A stretch of DNA of 64,000 nt from Isoetes taiwanensis (lineage: Eukaryota; Streptophyta; Lycopodiopsida; Isoetales; Isoetaceae), in contig JAJEKV010000059.1 of NCBI GenBank assembly GCA_021234155.1, positions 5,999,215 to 6,063,214 of the forward strand, written 5' to 3'. The position numbers and the translations under genes are program-made. The notes under the pieces were generated by a model. It was not told where the DNA came from. It ran no database searches and saw nothing but the letters and a program-made list of their open reading frames with translations. This document shows, one piece after another, positions 31,734-43,200 of this stretch (the first letter of the stretch is position 1; every line of letters starts with the position of its first letter).

Positions 31734-33453
31734 GGGTGTAAATATGGTAATGCTACCCAAAAAGCACTATCCGGGACAAGTGCTTTAAGTGCTTTAGGTG
31801 CTTTACCCTCGAGTGCTTTTTCATTCAGCGACCTCGGGGGTTGTTACTCTAGAAATAGGATGGATCATTCCGTGGAGGTAAGGATCGATGAGATGGATGA
31901 TCAGCGGTGGGAGATCTCCGAAATGGTAAGATGATCGGCCGGCGAGGATCTTCAAAGCCTACTCCATTGGCGGGAACTCCATTGGCGGGACAAGATTGAT
32001 GGAGTTTCTCTTTTTCAATGCGATATAAGAATACAAATTAGAGTTCAAATCGGCATAGAAATCATAGGTGAATTAACAATGTTTTTATTGCAATTTGATT
32101 TAGATTGATAATTCAATCTCCATTGCGTGGAGATTGAATTGTGATAAGACTCTCTTGAAAGCATCCATTTAATCGGAAGAAGCTTTTTTAGGATTCAAAT
32201 CAAGTGAGAAGAGACAATCTGATTACTCTTTGTTTTTTTTCTTAAAAGTATTTTTGTTCCATTCTTTCAATGTATTATGCATCTCTAATGTTGTATCCTA
32301 GATCTACGTTATTTTTTTTTTTTTCCCCAAATGGGAAAATTAGCACAGCACTCAGACATTGATATCTTGAGTTCTACCAATCTATTTGGAAAGCGTTTCA
32401 CTTTGATCTAGAAGTATACTTCGGTCTCTTTCTTTTGCAATCAAAATCACACAAATCCGATCTAGAGGAGTGAGAAATAGCCTCTCAAACTTGGCTGATT
32501 TTTACATTACGATGGTGCGAAATTGATGTCACAAGAATATACAAAATTCAGACTTTAATATCTTGAGTGGTGCTGATCGGTTTTGAGTGATCTCACATGC
32601 ATTTAAAACTAGACATTTAGCACTTTCTCTTGCAATTTAAATCACTCAAATCTGAGCTATGAGGAGTGAAAAACTTGATCTCTCAAAGTTCTGATTTTTT
32701 TATTCTCCTGATTTTTCCTTTATACCAAAACTCAGAATTTGATATCTTGAGTTTTAATGAATAATTTTTGATGATTTTACCTGCATCTAAAAGTAGACAC
32801 TATGGCCTTTCTCTTGCAGTTTAAATCAATTAAATTTGACCTTGGATCCTCATGCGGGAGAAATGACCTCTCAAAGTTGGTCAATTTTTCACTAATAATT
32901 GGGTTAACATTGTCTTTTATATGATCATTGTTGTTCTATATTGTTGTGAGTAGTCTTTCCCGTGCATTCACATTTAAATCATTTACATTATTGATCAAGC
33001 TTTGTTAATCAGAGTTTTGAGATCCTTTTGTATCAAAGCAATCTTAATACATTCTTGCAATTCGTCTACGTATTAAAACAATCTTAATACTATTCATGCA
33101 ATTCCATTACTTCTTAGTTTTATCCTTGCAATTCCATTACTTCTTTTTGAACAGACAACCGGTCTTCTTTGTTTGTTATTTTCTCTCTAACTTTCTCCAT
33201 ACTCTATTGAAACCAATCCAACATTCCTAAGCGCCATGTAATGTATCTCAAAGAAAAAAAAAAAAAATTTGACATTACCACGGCATCAAAATGCAAAGAT
33301 TGAAGAGTATCGGGTGATAATTATTAATCTAACTTAGCCTTTTTTTTCCATGTGAGGAAGCATTTACGGCATGACTTTTGGGTCGATTTGACCAAGTGCT
33401 TTAAGTGCTAAGTGCTTTGAGCTTTTTCTTTTAGCATTACCATATTTACACCC
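31734..33453. mobile_element. TIR element, hAT-like, non-autonomous
   Basis: Ends are inverted: GGGTGTAAATATGGTAATGC at the left and its complement finishing ACACCC at 33453, a 22-bp match extended by weaker AAGTGCTTTAAGTGC words on both sides. Length 1,720 bp, no transposase frame. The GGGTGTAAA start resembles plant hAT ends, but no 8-bp target duplication is seen, so the superfamily is tentative. Confidence 0.65.
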
Positions 33454-34720
33454 CACTGGAGCTCGAGCTATCATGGGGCCAAAAATTTTTTTCATCGTCG
33501 GTTTCGATTGAGTGGCTGTTTCCTTTATCTTTCATCCGCTTGGCCATGGTTTTAGATCCTTGGTTTTGGAAGCCCAAGGCCTTTTCCCTTTTTCCTTTAG
33601 AGCCTTTTTTTTTTTTCAAATCAAAGGCTGGAGACCCTAGCCTTTCTTACGGTTCTTGGCTTTCCTTGGCCTCGAGATCAATTCATTCTATGGTTGAGAT
33701 TTGAGTGTGTGGTTGAGTTTAGGGCTATATTCCTTTTCCGGTTCTGCTCTTCTTCCCCGGGGAGCTTTTTCCTTTTCCCATTTCCTTAGCCATGCATTGT
33801 TTTTCTTAGTGGGTTTTGTTTTAAAATTTTCCTTCCGGCGATCAAGCAAATCGCTTTGATCGAACTAAGTTGAAAGCAGGATGCTATGCGCTTGGTGTTA
33901 CTACATGTTTTGGCTTGCGGGGAGGCGCCGCTTACACCATAGGTACTCCATAGCCTTCCAATCTTTTCCTTTTCCCATTTCGGATCTGAGGTTTTTTCTG
34001 CTTTCCCACCCATAAGCATGTAATCCGTGCTTTAAGTTGCGGCTTTAATCATCTCATTGGTTCTTGAAAGGCCATTCCTCTACGAATCTCATTTTTAGCT
34101 ATAGTGCGAGGCGGTTTAGGAGGCAGCGACAGCATGCTTCAGTCGAGAAACATTCCCTTTTCTCTATTTACCAATCGGAAATTTAGCTCCTATCTAGTTT
34201 TATGATGATAGTATACACGAACTTTATGATCTTGGTTTTGAAAGTGCCATCTAATGCGGATGAATTCAAGTCTACACATTTGCAACAACAACGGGGCGAG
34301 TTCTTGTGGGGAATCTTTATCTTTTCTTTGAAATGCCAAGACCTTTGGGTGCGAAAGCATGGCTCGGGGATAAGAGCTAGAGTTGCTATAGCTCCACGGA
34401 TCTTGAAATTCGGGAGCACCCTATGAACTCATTTAAATGGCCCAGAAGTCTCAAGTATTGCCATCATTAAATCGTGGAAGGCCTGGATGAAACTTGTCAC
34501 ATTGTCATTGCTCATGAAGGCAAGTCCCCTATTGGGAAGGATTGGGAAGGGCGAGTTATGGTGTCATACCTCCTATTAGGTTCATCATCTTTTTTTTCCA
34601 TATGCCTTTTCTACTAGGCTTATGTTGAATCCGATTGATCCCCGGTTTTTGGTGAAGGGTGAAAATCCTAAAAAACTCAGTACTCAGATCTGATTCGATT
34701 ATACTCTATTGCTTCAACTA
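33454..34720. other. No gene seen inside the insertion
   Basis: Mixed sequence with short frames only. Nothing recognised on either strand. Confidence 0.4.
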
Positions 34721-34722
34721 GA

Positions 34723-35073
34723 TATACATATGATGATGATTTTGATGGGAGGACAACTAGTTTATGTGTAAGAAGAACATTTTATTGGGATCGAGAGGCA
34801 GGGCAAAGAGGATCCATCTGGCAAGGTTATGTTCTTTTGCCTAAAATGATAAAAATGCAACACATATTATGGTAGCCTTGGAGCAGGTTTGCTCCATATA
34901 GGGGCTATTTGAGAAGAATGTTTATGGAGGATGTTCCCTTTTTTAAATTTAGGGGACTTTCTTGGCTTTTCTTAGGGGTTGCTAACATTGAGATTCTTCT
35001 TTATGATGATGAATTTAAGACATATCAAAAGCATTATCCTAATAACCCGGATATGATATTGCACTTTTAGGAA
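34723..35073 (+). pseudogene. Coding-like remnant, unknown
   Basis: The plus strand reads as plausible protein for about 115 codons with one stop: [19 protein letters not shown] and [16 protein letters not shown] before it, [20 protein letters not shown] after it. The many aromatic residues and sensible composition suggest a former exon or transposon gene. No family is recognised. Confidence 0.25.
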
Positions 35074-35165
35074 CAAACAAACAAACAAAAGGGTGAAAAA
35101 AATGCAAGTACAAGATAAAATTGAAGAATATAGCACACTAAGTATTCAAGTTGTTAGATGGAGGT

Positions 35166-35245
35166 GCCCACATTTACTTATGTGGTCTTAAAGGTATGAT
35201 GCCTCCACATTTACTTATGTGGTCTTAAAGGTATGATGCCTGGGA
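35166..35245. repeat. 41-bp tandem duplication
   Basis: CCACATTTACTTATGTGGTC with about 20 following bases (to ATGATGCCT) occurs twice in direct succession. Each copy contains a CCACAT...ATGTGG palindrome. Confidence 0.85.
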
Positions 35246-37110
35246 TACAAGACACTCTAAAGAGAGTTGCCAATGAAAGAGGGGAAAGTTGGGAGATTTT
35301 AACAAATTTGAACAATAACAAGCAGTGGCATGTTGAAGTATATTGAGATGGATTTTGAAATTTATGTGTTTGCTTCCTTTTCAACAAACTTTCAAATAAT
35401 GGTGCATAGGTTCACCTCACTTGTTAAGAAACACATTTATTTCTATGATGTTTTTTTTTTCCCATGAACTTGAGGGTCTTTTTCAAGCATGATCTGATCT
35501 CAAATAAATAAATAAATTAATTAATCTCGTAAGAGTCCTAAAGTCAAAGTTTAACTGAATCTTTAACTTAAAAAACATTACAATCACGATAGCTTTAATT
35601 TTATATTTTATACAACAAATGGGTCCCATTGGAATATTCCTTTATACATCACCTCTGAAACTCCTTTTGAGTATAGTGGAATTTTCTTGTGAAATTCATG
35701 AAAATGAACCATGAAAGTTAAAGTTCTAGTTAGTATTAACCTAAATGTGCCCTATGTATCATGCTATACAAAACATAGGTGACTAGCGGAGGTGGTTGGA
35801 AATTTTCTAGGGTTAACCAAACACCATTAAGCCCGGTCCATACCTACTCTCCAGGGCTCCAACCACGGAGGCCTCGATTCATCCTTTTTCCAAGAAAATC
35901 TCTAATTTTCAGCCCGGATCTCTTCCTACGATTTCAAATTTGTCCTAAATCTGGATTTTGTCAAGGTTACAAGGGTTCGGGAACTTCCCCGAACCAAGCT
36001 AGCCCGTATAAGTTATAGTGACTAGCATTATAAGTTATATGCAAGATTGTTTCAAGATTATGTGGTAGTATAAGGAAGAGAGCGGCTTCTACAATTCGTG
36101 AAGGTCCCCTTTATAAGTTTATGCCTTTTCTAGAGTCTATAGCATCTTTTTTATAGTAGACTTCAATTTTGGTTTCTTTTCCCTTTCACAACAATACTTT
36201 TCGAGTTTCCAAAGATCATCATTAAAGGTCAACTATGAATGTGTTTTTTTCATATGCAAATAATTCCTTCTTCTTTGTGGCTTTCCATTATCTACAAATT
36301 ATCAAAAAGCATTATTTGCTTCCAAGTTCCGCGTCTAGAGCATAAAAAATCTTAACTTTTATGCATAGTTTCCTTCATCTTAAAAGTGTACTCTTTTGAA
36401 GAAATCTAGCATTTTGGCGTAGATCATATACACATTTTATTCTTTGGAAGGAAAAATTATAGGTCAACTCTTTTGCCAAATTTCAAACTTTCCATTTTGT
36501 ATCTAGATATTCCTCTTTTCCCTTTTGGATTAAAGATTTAGTCAAAATGCATAAATAGACATTGTGTTCAACAATCAAATATGTAAGTGGATATCAAGCC
36601 AAACATTGTTATAATCCAAACCAAATAGCAAGCCAAATATTAAAGGCACAAATACAAAGTGATATCCATGACAAGAAGCCACGATATATCCATCATAGCA
36701 AGCCAAACCTTTATTCTCATGCATACAAGACTCAATCAAAATGGTATAATTAGAATCTAAAAGTTGAAAGCGACATGTCACTAATAACTTGGTGAAAGTA
36801 AAATGTTGGCTACGATATCAAATCAATATACTTTAATAGCAAACCAAAGGAACAAATATGAAACCAAGTGATATCCATAATTAGCATGTCTCAATTAGTA
36901 ATGGTAACAAGCCCTTGGTGCTATGTTAAATGAACAAATAAGAAATCTTCAAGGAGTTCTCTCATTTCTATCTTCAAAATCTCTTTTTCCATTCTATGCT
37001 CTATTGGACTTGTCCTTATGCTTTTTGCAATACTTGTTCCATCGCAGAGCCCAAAGATTTCTTCTTTCCATAAAGTCATATTTTTTGGCACCTTGCATTC
37101 CATGGAGGGC
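35246..37110. other. No gene seen
   Basis: AT-rich right part of the 5.65-kb insertion. Short frames only, for example 35779-36018 and 36562-36753, none with recognisable features. Confidence 0.4.
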
Positions 37111-37415
37111 AACCCTCACTATTAAGTTTTTTTTTTCATTTAAGTGGCAATTGACTTCGTGACCTCATCTACATATTGCTATGGCAAGAGACCGGCGATG
37201 AGAATGATTGTTTTAGATTCAATTATCTTGGATATCTACTCATTTCGTCATCTATCGTGAATCTTTTCTTGCCCATAAGGCGTGGCTTTGACTACTAGTA
37301 GTAACTTTTGGCTTATATCTCAATTGGTTAGGTAATAATATTAAAAGGAAGATCGCGTTACTCATATGGCTTGGTTCTGTGATTATATTGTTGATTATCA
37401 AATCAAAATTGCAAG

Positions 37416-37488
37416 GCTCATGTGGCCTAATGGATAAGGCATTTGACTTCTAATCAAGAGATTGTGGGTTTGAGTCCCATCGAGAGTG
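37416..37488 (+). tRNA. tRNA-Arg(TCT), unit 7, damaged
   Basis: Acceptor reads GCTCATG instead of GCTCTCG, giving two mismatches with CGAGAGT, and the T loop is TTTGAGT. Anticodon TCT is kept. Likely a pseudogene. Confidence 0.6.
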
Positions 37489-37543
37489 TGCAAAAGAAAG
37501 TGGAGGTGAAAGTGATATATGTTATTATAATGCGAGGTGTTGA

Positions 37544-37617
37544 AGCTTTGGTAGCTCGGTTGTGTAGAGCACCCATTTAGTAGCGGGGAGGTCTGAGTTA
37601 GACTCTCGTGAAAAGCA
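37544..37617 (+). pseudogene. tRNA-Thr relic, type B
   Basis: Recognisable as tRNA-Thr by TTAGT in the anticodon loop and flanking arms, but the anticodon stem, variable loop and T arm (TGAGTTAGACTCTCGTG) contain indels that prevent normal folding. Confidence 0.65.
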
Positions 37618-37690
37618 TATTTAAATGAAACAGCGTACTCCTGGATAGGTCTTGTGATTATAATGTTGATTATGAAATCAAAGTTGGAAG

Positions 37691-37761
37691 GTTCTCGTGG
37701 CCTAATGGATAAGGCATTTGACTTCTAATCAAGAGATTGTGGGTTCGAGTCCCATCGAGTG
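37691..37761 (+). pseudogene. tRNA-Arg relic
   Basis: First bases GTTCTCG, and the 3' acceptor strand is CGAGTG in place of CGAGAGTG, a two-base deletion. D, anticodon (TCT) and T arms remain. Confidence 0.65.
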
Positions 37762-37821
37762 TGCAAAAAGAAAGTGGAGGTGTAATTGATATATTTTTTT
37801 TTAAATAGAGGTGTTGTTGAA

Positions 37822-37895
37822 GCTTTTGTAGCTCGGTTAGTTTAGAGCACCGTTTAGTAAGCGGGAGGTCTTGAGTTCGACTCTCAATGAAAGCA
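37822..37895 (+). tRNA. tRNA-Thr(AGT), type A, damaged
   Basis: Acceptor and T arm are intact, but the anticodon stem has lost one C (GCACCGTTTAGTAAGCGGG) and the D loop has an extra base. Function doubtful. Confidence 0.55.
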
Positions 37896-38149
37896 AAGTG
37901 ATAATGGCACATGAGGAGTTTCATTTCTAAAGCATCAAATCTCTTTATTGATATGCTAGGAAGAAGTGACTTGTACTTGGTTGTTTTACCCAATAATGCT
38001 TCTCTTGATTTTTTGGCAACATGCATTACGATCGTTCTTCACTATTAAATTTTTTTTTTTTTTCATTTAAGTGGCAATTGACCTCGTGACCTCATCTACA
38101 TATTGCTATGGCAAGAGATCGGTGAGAATGATTGTTTAGATTCAATTAT

Positions 38150-40241
38150 CTTGATATCTATTTTGGGCTCTATAAGAAATCTTTTCTTTTTCCTTAAGAC
38201 GTTGGCTTTGACTACTAGTAGTTCAACTTTTCCATTTATCTCAATTTCCCTTTTAATCTTTTCTTTTCTTCTTGTTTGCTCATATGGCTTTTTTCTCCTT
38301 ATATTGTTGATTATCAAATCAAAATTCAAAGGCTCTCGTGGCCTAATGGATAAGGCATTTGACTGCATCAAGAGATTTTGGGTTCCCCTATATGGATCTT
38401 TAAAAGCAAAAGAAAGTGGAGGTGAAACTACCTATATTATTATAAAAATAGGTGTTGAAGCTTTGGTAGCTCGTATGTGTAGAAAATGGGTTTAGTAAGC
38501 CCCAGGTCTGATGCACATGGTTTATCGCAAAGCATATTTAAACCCCCTTGTCCCTCTTCCCTTTTTATAGGTCTTGCTTGGATTATAATTTTGATTATCC
38601 CTTTTCCTTTTTTTCCAAAGGTTCCCTCTTGCCTTTTGGATAAGGTATTTGACTTCTAATCAAGAGATTGTTTCTTTTTCCCCCCATCCTTTTCCCAAAA
38701 AGAAAGTGGAGGTCCTTTTGACTCTTTTTTTTTTTTTTGCCTATGTTGATAGCTTTGCTTTTTCCTCCTTTTCATACCCGGATTTAGTAAGGAGGTTTTG
38801 AGTTCCTTTTTTTGAAAGCAAAGTGATAATTTTCGTTGCTGGGCTATAAGTTTCATTTCCTAAACGATCCCCCCTTTTCCTTTTTGATTTGCTATTTCCC
38901 CTTTCCTTTTTTTCCTACCTTTTTTTACCCTTTTTTCTTCTCTACCTTTCCCCCCATTTTTTCTTTCTTCTTCACTATTTTTTTTTTTATATTTTCCCTT
39001 CTTTCCTTTTCCCTTTTCTTTTTTTTGCATTTTAGTTCGAGAATTTTTTCCCTTTAACTTTTTCCCTTTTGTCATTAGTTTCTTTTCTTTTATAAGGCTT
39101 TTTTGACTATTTTCCTTCTTATCTCAATTTTAGGTAATCCTTTTTTATCCTTTTTCCTTTTCATATCCCACCCGTTTTATATTTTTGTTTTCCAAATCAA
39201 AATTGCTCTGTTCCTTTTTACTTATTCCTAATGGATAAAGGCATTTGACTTCTAATCAAGAGATTGATTTTTTCTTTTTGGTTTCCAAAAGAAAGTGGAG
39301 GTGAAAGTGATATATTTTGTTTTTTCCCTGTTAAAGCTTTGGTATTTTTTCCTCTTCCTTTTTAGAGCCCCTTTTAGTTTTCCCTTTTAATTTCCTTTTG
39401 ACTTGTCGGCAAAAGCATATTTAAACGAAGCCCATTACTCCCCTGGATAGGTCTTGTGATTATAATGTTGATTATGAAATCAAAGTTTTTCCCTTTTTTT
39501 ACTTTTTCCCTTTTGGATAAGGCATTTTTTTTCTATTTCTTGTTTTCTCTTTATCCCTTTTCTTTTCCCCTTTTCACCTTTCCAGCCCTTTTCTCCTTTT
39601 TCCTCTATCTTAATTGATATATTTTTTAAATTTTCCTGTTGAAGCTTTGTGGCTCAGTTAGTTGAATCACGTGATTTAGTAGATGAATTCTTGGTTAGAG
39701 TCTCAATGATATCATCTTGATAATGGCACCAAAAGGAGTTTCATTTCTAGGGCAAGATTGAAATCTTTACGGTATATGCTAGGAAGAAGTTTATTACGTA
39801 AGTGGTTGTTTTACCCTAAATGCTTCTCTTTAGATATTCCCTATGAAATCATGCATTCGATCGTTCTTCGATGCATAAATTTTTTATTTAAGTGGCGGTT
39901 AGGGTTTTTCTCTTTTCTACATATTGCTATGGCGGATGGTGCCAGGCCTGCTGAATGATTGGCTGGAAGAGCATAATCTTTTTGATGTTGCTCATTTCTC
40001 ATTTTCTGCATCATGCTTTCTCCCATAAAGGCGTGGCGAACAAACTTCTTGTAGTAAACCATTTTTTCTTTAGGGCATATTGGTTTCTTTTTTAATCCTC
40101 CCCATCCACTTCATATTCGGCTTCTTGATTCTTTCACAGGGTTTCATTCTTTCATTTTTGGGTTTGGGCCTAAATGATGAGCGCCGTTTGACTTATATAT
40201 TTAAAAGTAAAATTTGCTCCAACTATCGCATCCTAATTTTA
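38150..40241. other. Mosaic of tRNA repeat and pyrimidine tracts
   Basis: Words of the tRNA repeat stay in the right order and at roughly the right spacing, but the sequence between them is replaced by pyrimidine runs like those inside the Helitrons. tRNA-Arg pieces lie at 38332-38395, 38638-38670 and 39231-39264. tRNA-Thr pieces lie at 38460-38534, 38782-38810 and 39643-39715. From 39840 on, the same word-level mixing occurs between the long spacer and the sequence that returns at 44215-44630. None of the tRNA pieces can fold. A consensus made from two misaligned sets of reads would look like this; gradual decay would not be expected to. Confidence 0.6.
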
Positions 40242-43200
40242 CTAGTATGGTACCCGGCCTTATTTGTATAAATTAGGAACCTTTAATTTCTTTCTTTTTT
40301 TCTTCTCCCTTTTTTTTTTCTAACCCGTTTCTCCTCCTTTGCCTTCCCCCCCTTTCCCTTTTTTTTTTTTCTCTTTTTCTTATCGACTTTTTCCCTTCCT
40401 TTTTATCTTTCCCGCTCTTCCCATTTTCCACTCTCTCTTTCCTTTCCTTTTCCCCTTCCTCTTCCTTTTCCTTTTCCTTTTCTCTTTCCCATTTCTCATG
40501 CATTTTTTGGTTTTCTCTTTTGCTTACCTTTTCATGTGCCCTTTTCTTCCTTTCCCCACCCTCTTCCTCTTGATCACGTGCCCTTTTCCCCATCTCTTTT
40601 CCATTTCTCTCTCCTCTTTTCCTCATATCTTTTTGCTTTCCTTCTCCTTTTCCGCTTCCCTTTTCCTTTCAACTTTCCATTCCCTTTTCATACTTTCCCC
40701 ACCCTTTTTGCTTTGTGATGTTCCTTTTTCCCTTTCCTTTCTCTTTTCCCCTTCCTTTACATTTTCCTTTCCGTTCCCTTTAAACTTTTCATATGCCTCT
40801 TTCCATTCCTTTTCTCAACCTTTTTTTTATACCCTTTTCCTTCTTTCCCCATCTTCTTCCCCTTTTCCCCTTTCCACTTTCTCCTTTCTTGTTTCTTTTT
40901 CTTTTTTTCTTTTCCTTTCCCATACTCTTTTTTCCCTTTCTTTCTTCTATTTCCTCACCTTTTCCCTCTTCCCTTTTTTTTCTCGTGCCCTTTTCTCCTT
41001 CCTCTTTTCCTATTCCTTGCCCCTACCCTTTGTCAATTCTAATTTCCCCCACCTTTTCCTCATTTTCCATCCTTTTCCCTCTTCCCTTTTTCTCGTGCTC
41101 TTTTTGCTTTCCTTTTTCTCTTTCTTCACCCTTTCTCTTTTCCCCTTTTTCCACGCCCTTTCATTTTTTCTCTTTTCTCGTTCCCTTTTCCCAAGTTCTC
41201 TTTTCCCTTTTCCCCCTCTCTTTTCCTTTTTACTTTTCTTTTTTCCCATAGACTTTGCAACCTTTCTTATTTTCCCTTACCTTTTCTCCTTTTCTCACCT
41301 TTACTTCTTACCCTTCTCGCGGTGCTCTTTTCCGTTCCCTTTCCCCTCGCCTATTCTATTCCTTTTTCTATTTTCTTTTATCTTTCCATTTTCCTTTTTC
41401 TCCTTCTCTTTCCTTTTTCCTCTTACCTTTCCTTTATTCCTTTTCCTTTTCCCTTTCCTTTTTCCCTTTCTCCCTTTTCCTTTTCCCTTCTCCTTTTCCT
41501 TTTCCCTTTTCCTTTTTTTTCCCTTTCCTTTTTTTTCCTTTTCCCTTTTCCTTCCTTTTTCCCTTTCATCGTTTTTTCCTTTTCCCTCCCCTCTTCCTTT
41601 TTCCCTTCCCTTTTTCCTTTCATCGTTTTTCCTTTTCCCTTTTCCCTTTTCCTTTTCCCTTTTCCCTTTTTTCCCTTTCATCGTTTTCCTTTTCCCTTCC
41701 CTTTTCCTTTTCCCTTTTTTCCTTTTCCCTTTCATCATTTTCCTTTTCCCTTCCCCTTTTTTTCCTTTCCGTTTCCCTTTTCCCTTTTCCCTTTCATGGT
41801 TTTTTTTTTCCCTTTTCCTTTTCCTTTTAGTTTCCATTTTTCCTTTTTCCGTTTTTCCTTTTCCCTTTCATCTTTTCCTTTTCCCTTCTCCTTTTCCTTT
41901 TCCTTTTCCCTTTCATAGTTTTCCCTTTTCCCTTTCATCGTTTTTCCTTTTCCCTTCCCCTTTCGTTTCCCTTTTCCCTTTTCCTTTCATCGTTTTTCCT
42001 TTTCCTTTCCCTTCCCTTTTCCTTTCCCTTTTCCCTTTTCCCTTTTCCCTTTTCCTTTTTCCTTTCCTTTTCCTTTTTTCCTTTTCCTTTTCCTTTTTCC
42101 TTTTCCTTTCATATTGAAGCCATAGTCAAGATGAAATTTTAGTTGAGAACCGCATCTCATCTCCACCATTGGTCAATCAAATCCTCGTAGTCAGGTTAGG
42201 GTCTGCGGTCCATTACCTAACATTATAATATAAGATGCGGTTGGATTGATTATTCAATTTTAGAACAACGAAATCTTATCCGATCTAAATAAATAAGCGG
42301 CAAACAAGGATAGCTTAGGGCAAAGCCATTGTGCGGGGATAATGAGCATGATCTATGATGTCGGAGAAAGAGTAAATGCGATATGGTAACATTAATGTGT
42401 TTTATGAAACTATGATATCGAGCAAGCAAATCATTGTGTTTTTGTGTTTTATTTGAAGAAAATGCTTGGGCCGGTGTCTTTAAATGCGGGAGCAAGCTCT
42501 ATTGGAGTCTTTTATGGAAGCTCATTACTCCATGCGAGACAATCTACAAGGTCGGGGCTATTCAATCTAGACATAGATGTTCTAAAAAGCATTCACAAAT
42601 ACGAGATCCGGTTATAGTTGGGATTCGGACATTCCATATCTTTACGAAAGCACGGGCCGATTAAAAGAGTTGGGTGATACTACATCGGACCATTTGTGCG
42701 AGAACAAATCGTCGACAGGATCATTGTTTCTTCTCCCCATGCCATGGGCATCACGTCTTATTCCCCCTTAATCATGATGTTTTGATGCGGTTATATTAAG
42801 TCTACCTTCAAGGCATTGCTAGACTTCACGCATAAATCATGATCTCCTTTTTTGATAAATGCATACCCTTACTATGCTTACAGAAATGAATATGAAGCAA
42901 CAAAGGATTAACTCGATTCAAGGTCAAGTTCCACTATGATAATCGTTTGTTGCACGATTGATGCTATATAGCACGCGGCTTGGAGAGAATGATATAATAA
43001 ACTAAACAAGATTATACCTTAGCAATGCACCTGGACTTTGCATTTATCTTCCATTGCATGGCAAGTATTATAAATAGAGTATGCTTATCCAAGTTAGAGT
43101 ATGAAAAAGGAACGAGTAAAAACTTGAAGCTATATAACTCCTTTTGTCTATGCATGCGGTTCATCTTTTAAATCGAAATTTGGACATTGTGTGTTGCTTC

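Larger units (their letters stand above)
31470..37116. mobile_element. ~5.65-kb insertion splitting a tRNA spacer
   Basis: The spacer is intact up to CACTATTAA at 31461-31469 and resumes at a second CACTATTAA at 37117-37125. In the two undivided spacers the word occurs once. This looks like a single insertion with a target duplication of at least nine bases; the poly-T that follows is also shared, so the exact length is uncertain. Terminal inverted repeats or a poly-A tail were not found, and the superfamily is unknown. It contains a younger TIR element (31734-33453). Confidence 0.5.

Noticed and set aside
36562-36753. 63-codon frame
   Set aside because: AT-rich, no motif, and the opposite strand is equally open.
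40339-42117. 592-codon open frame
   Set aside because: Same low-complexity effect in Helitron 2; the mirrored Lys-Gly-Glu frames on the other strand are equally spurious.
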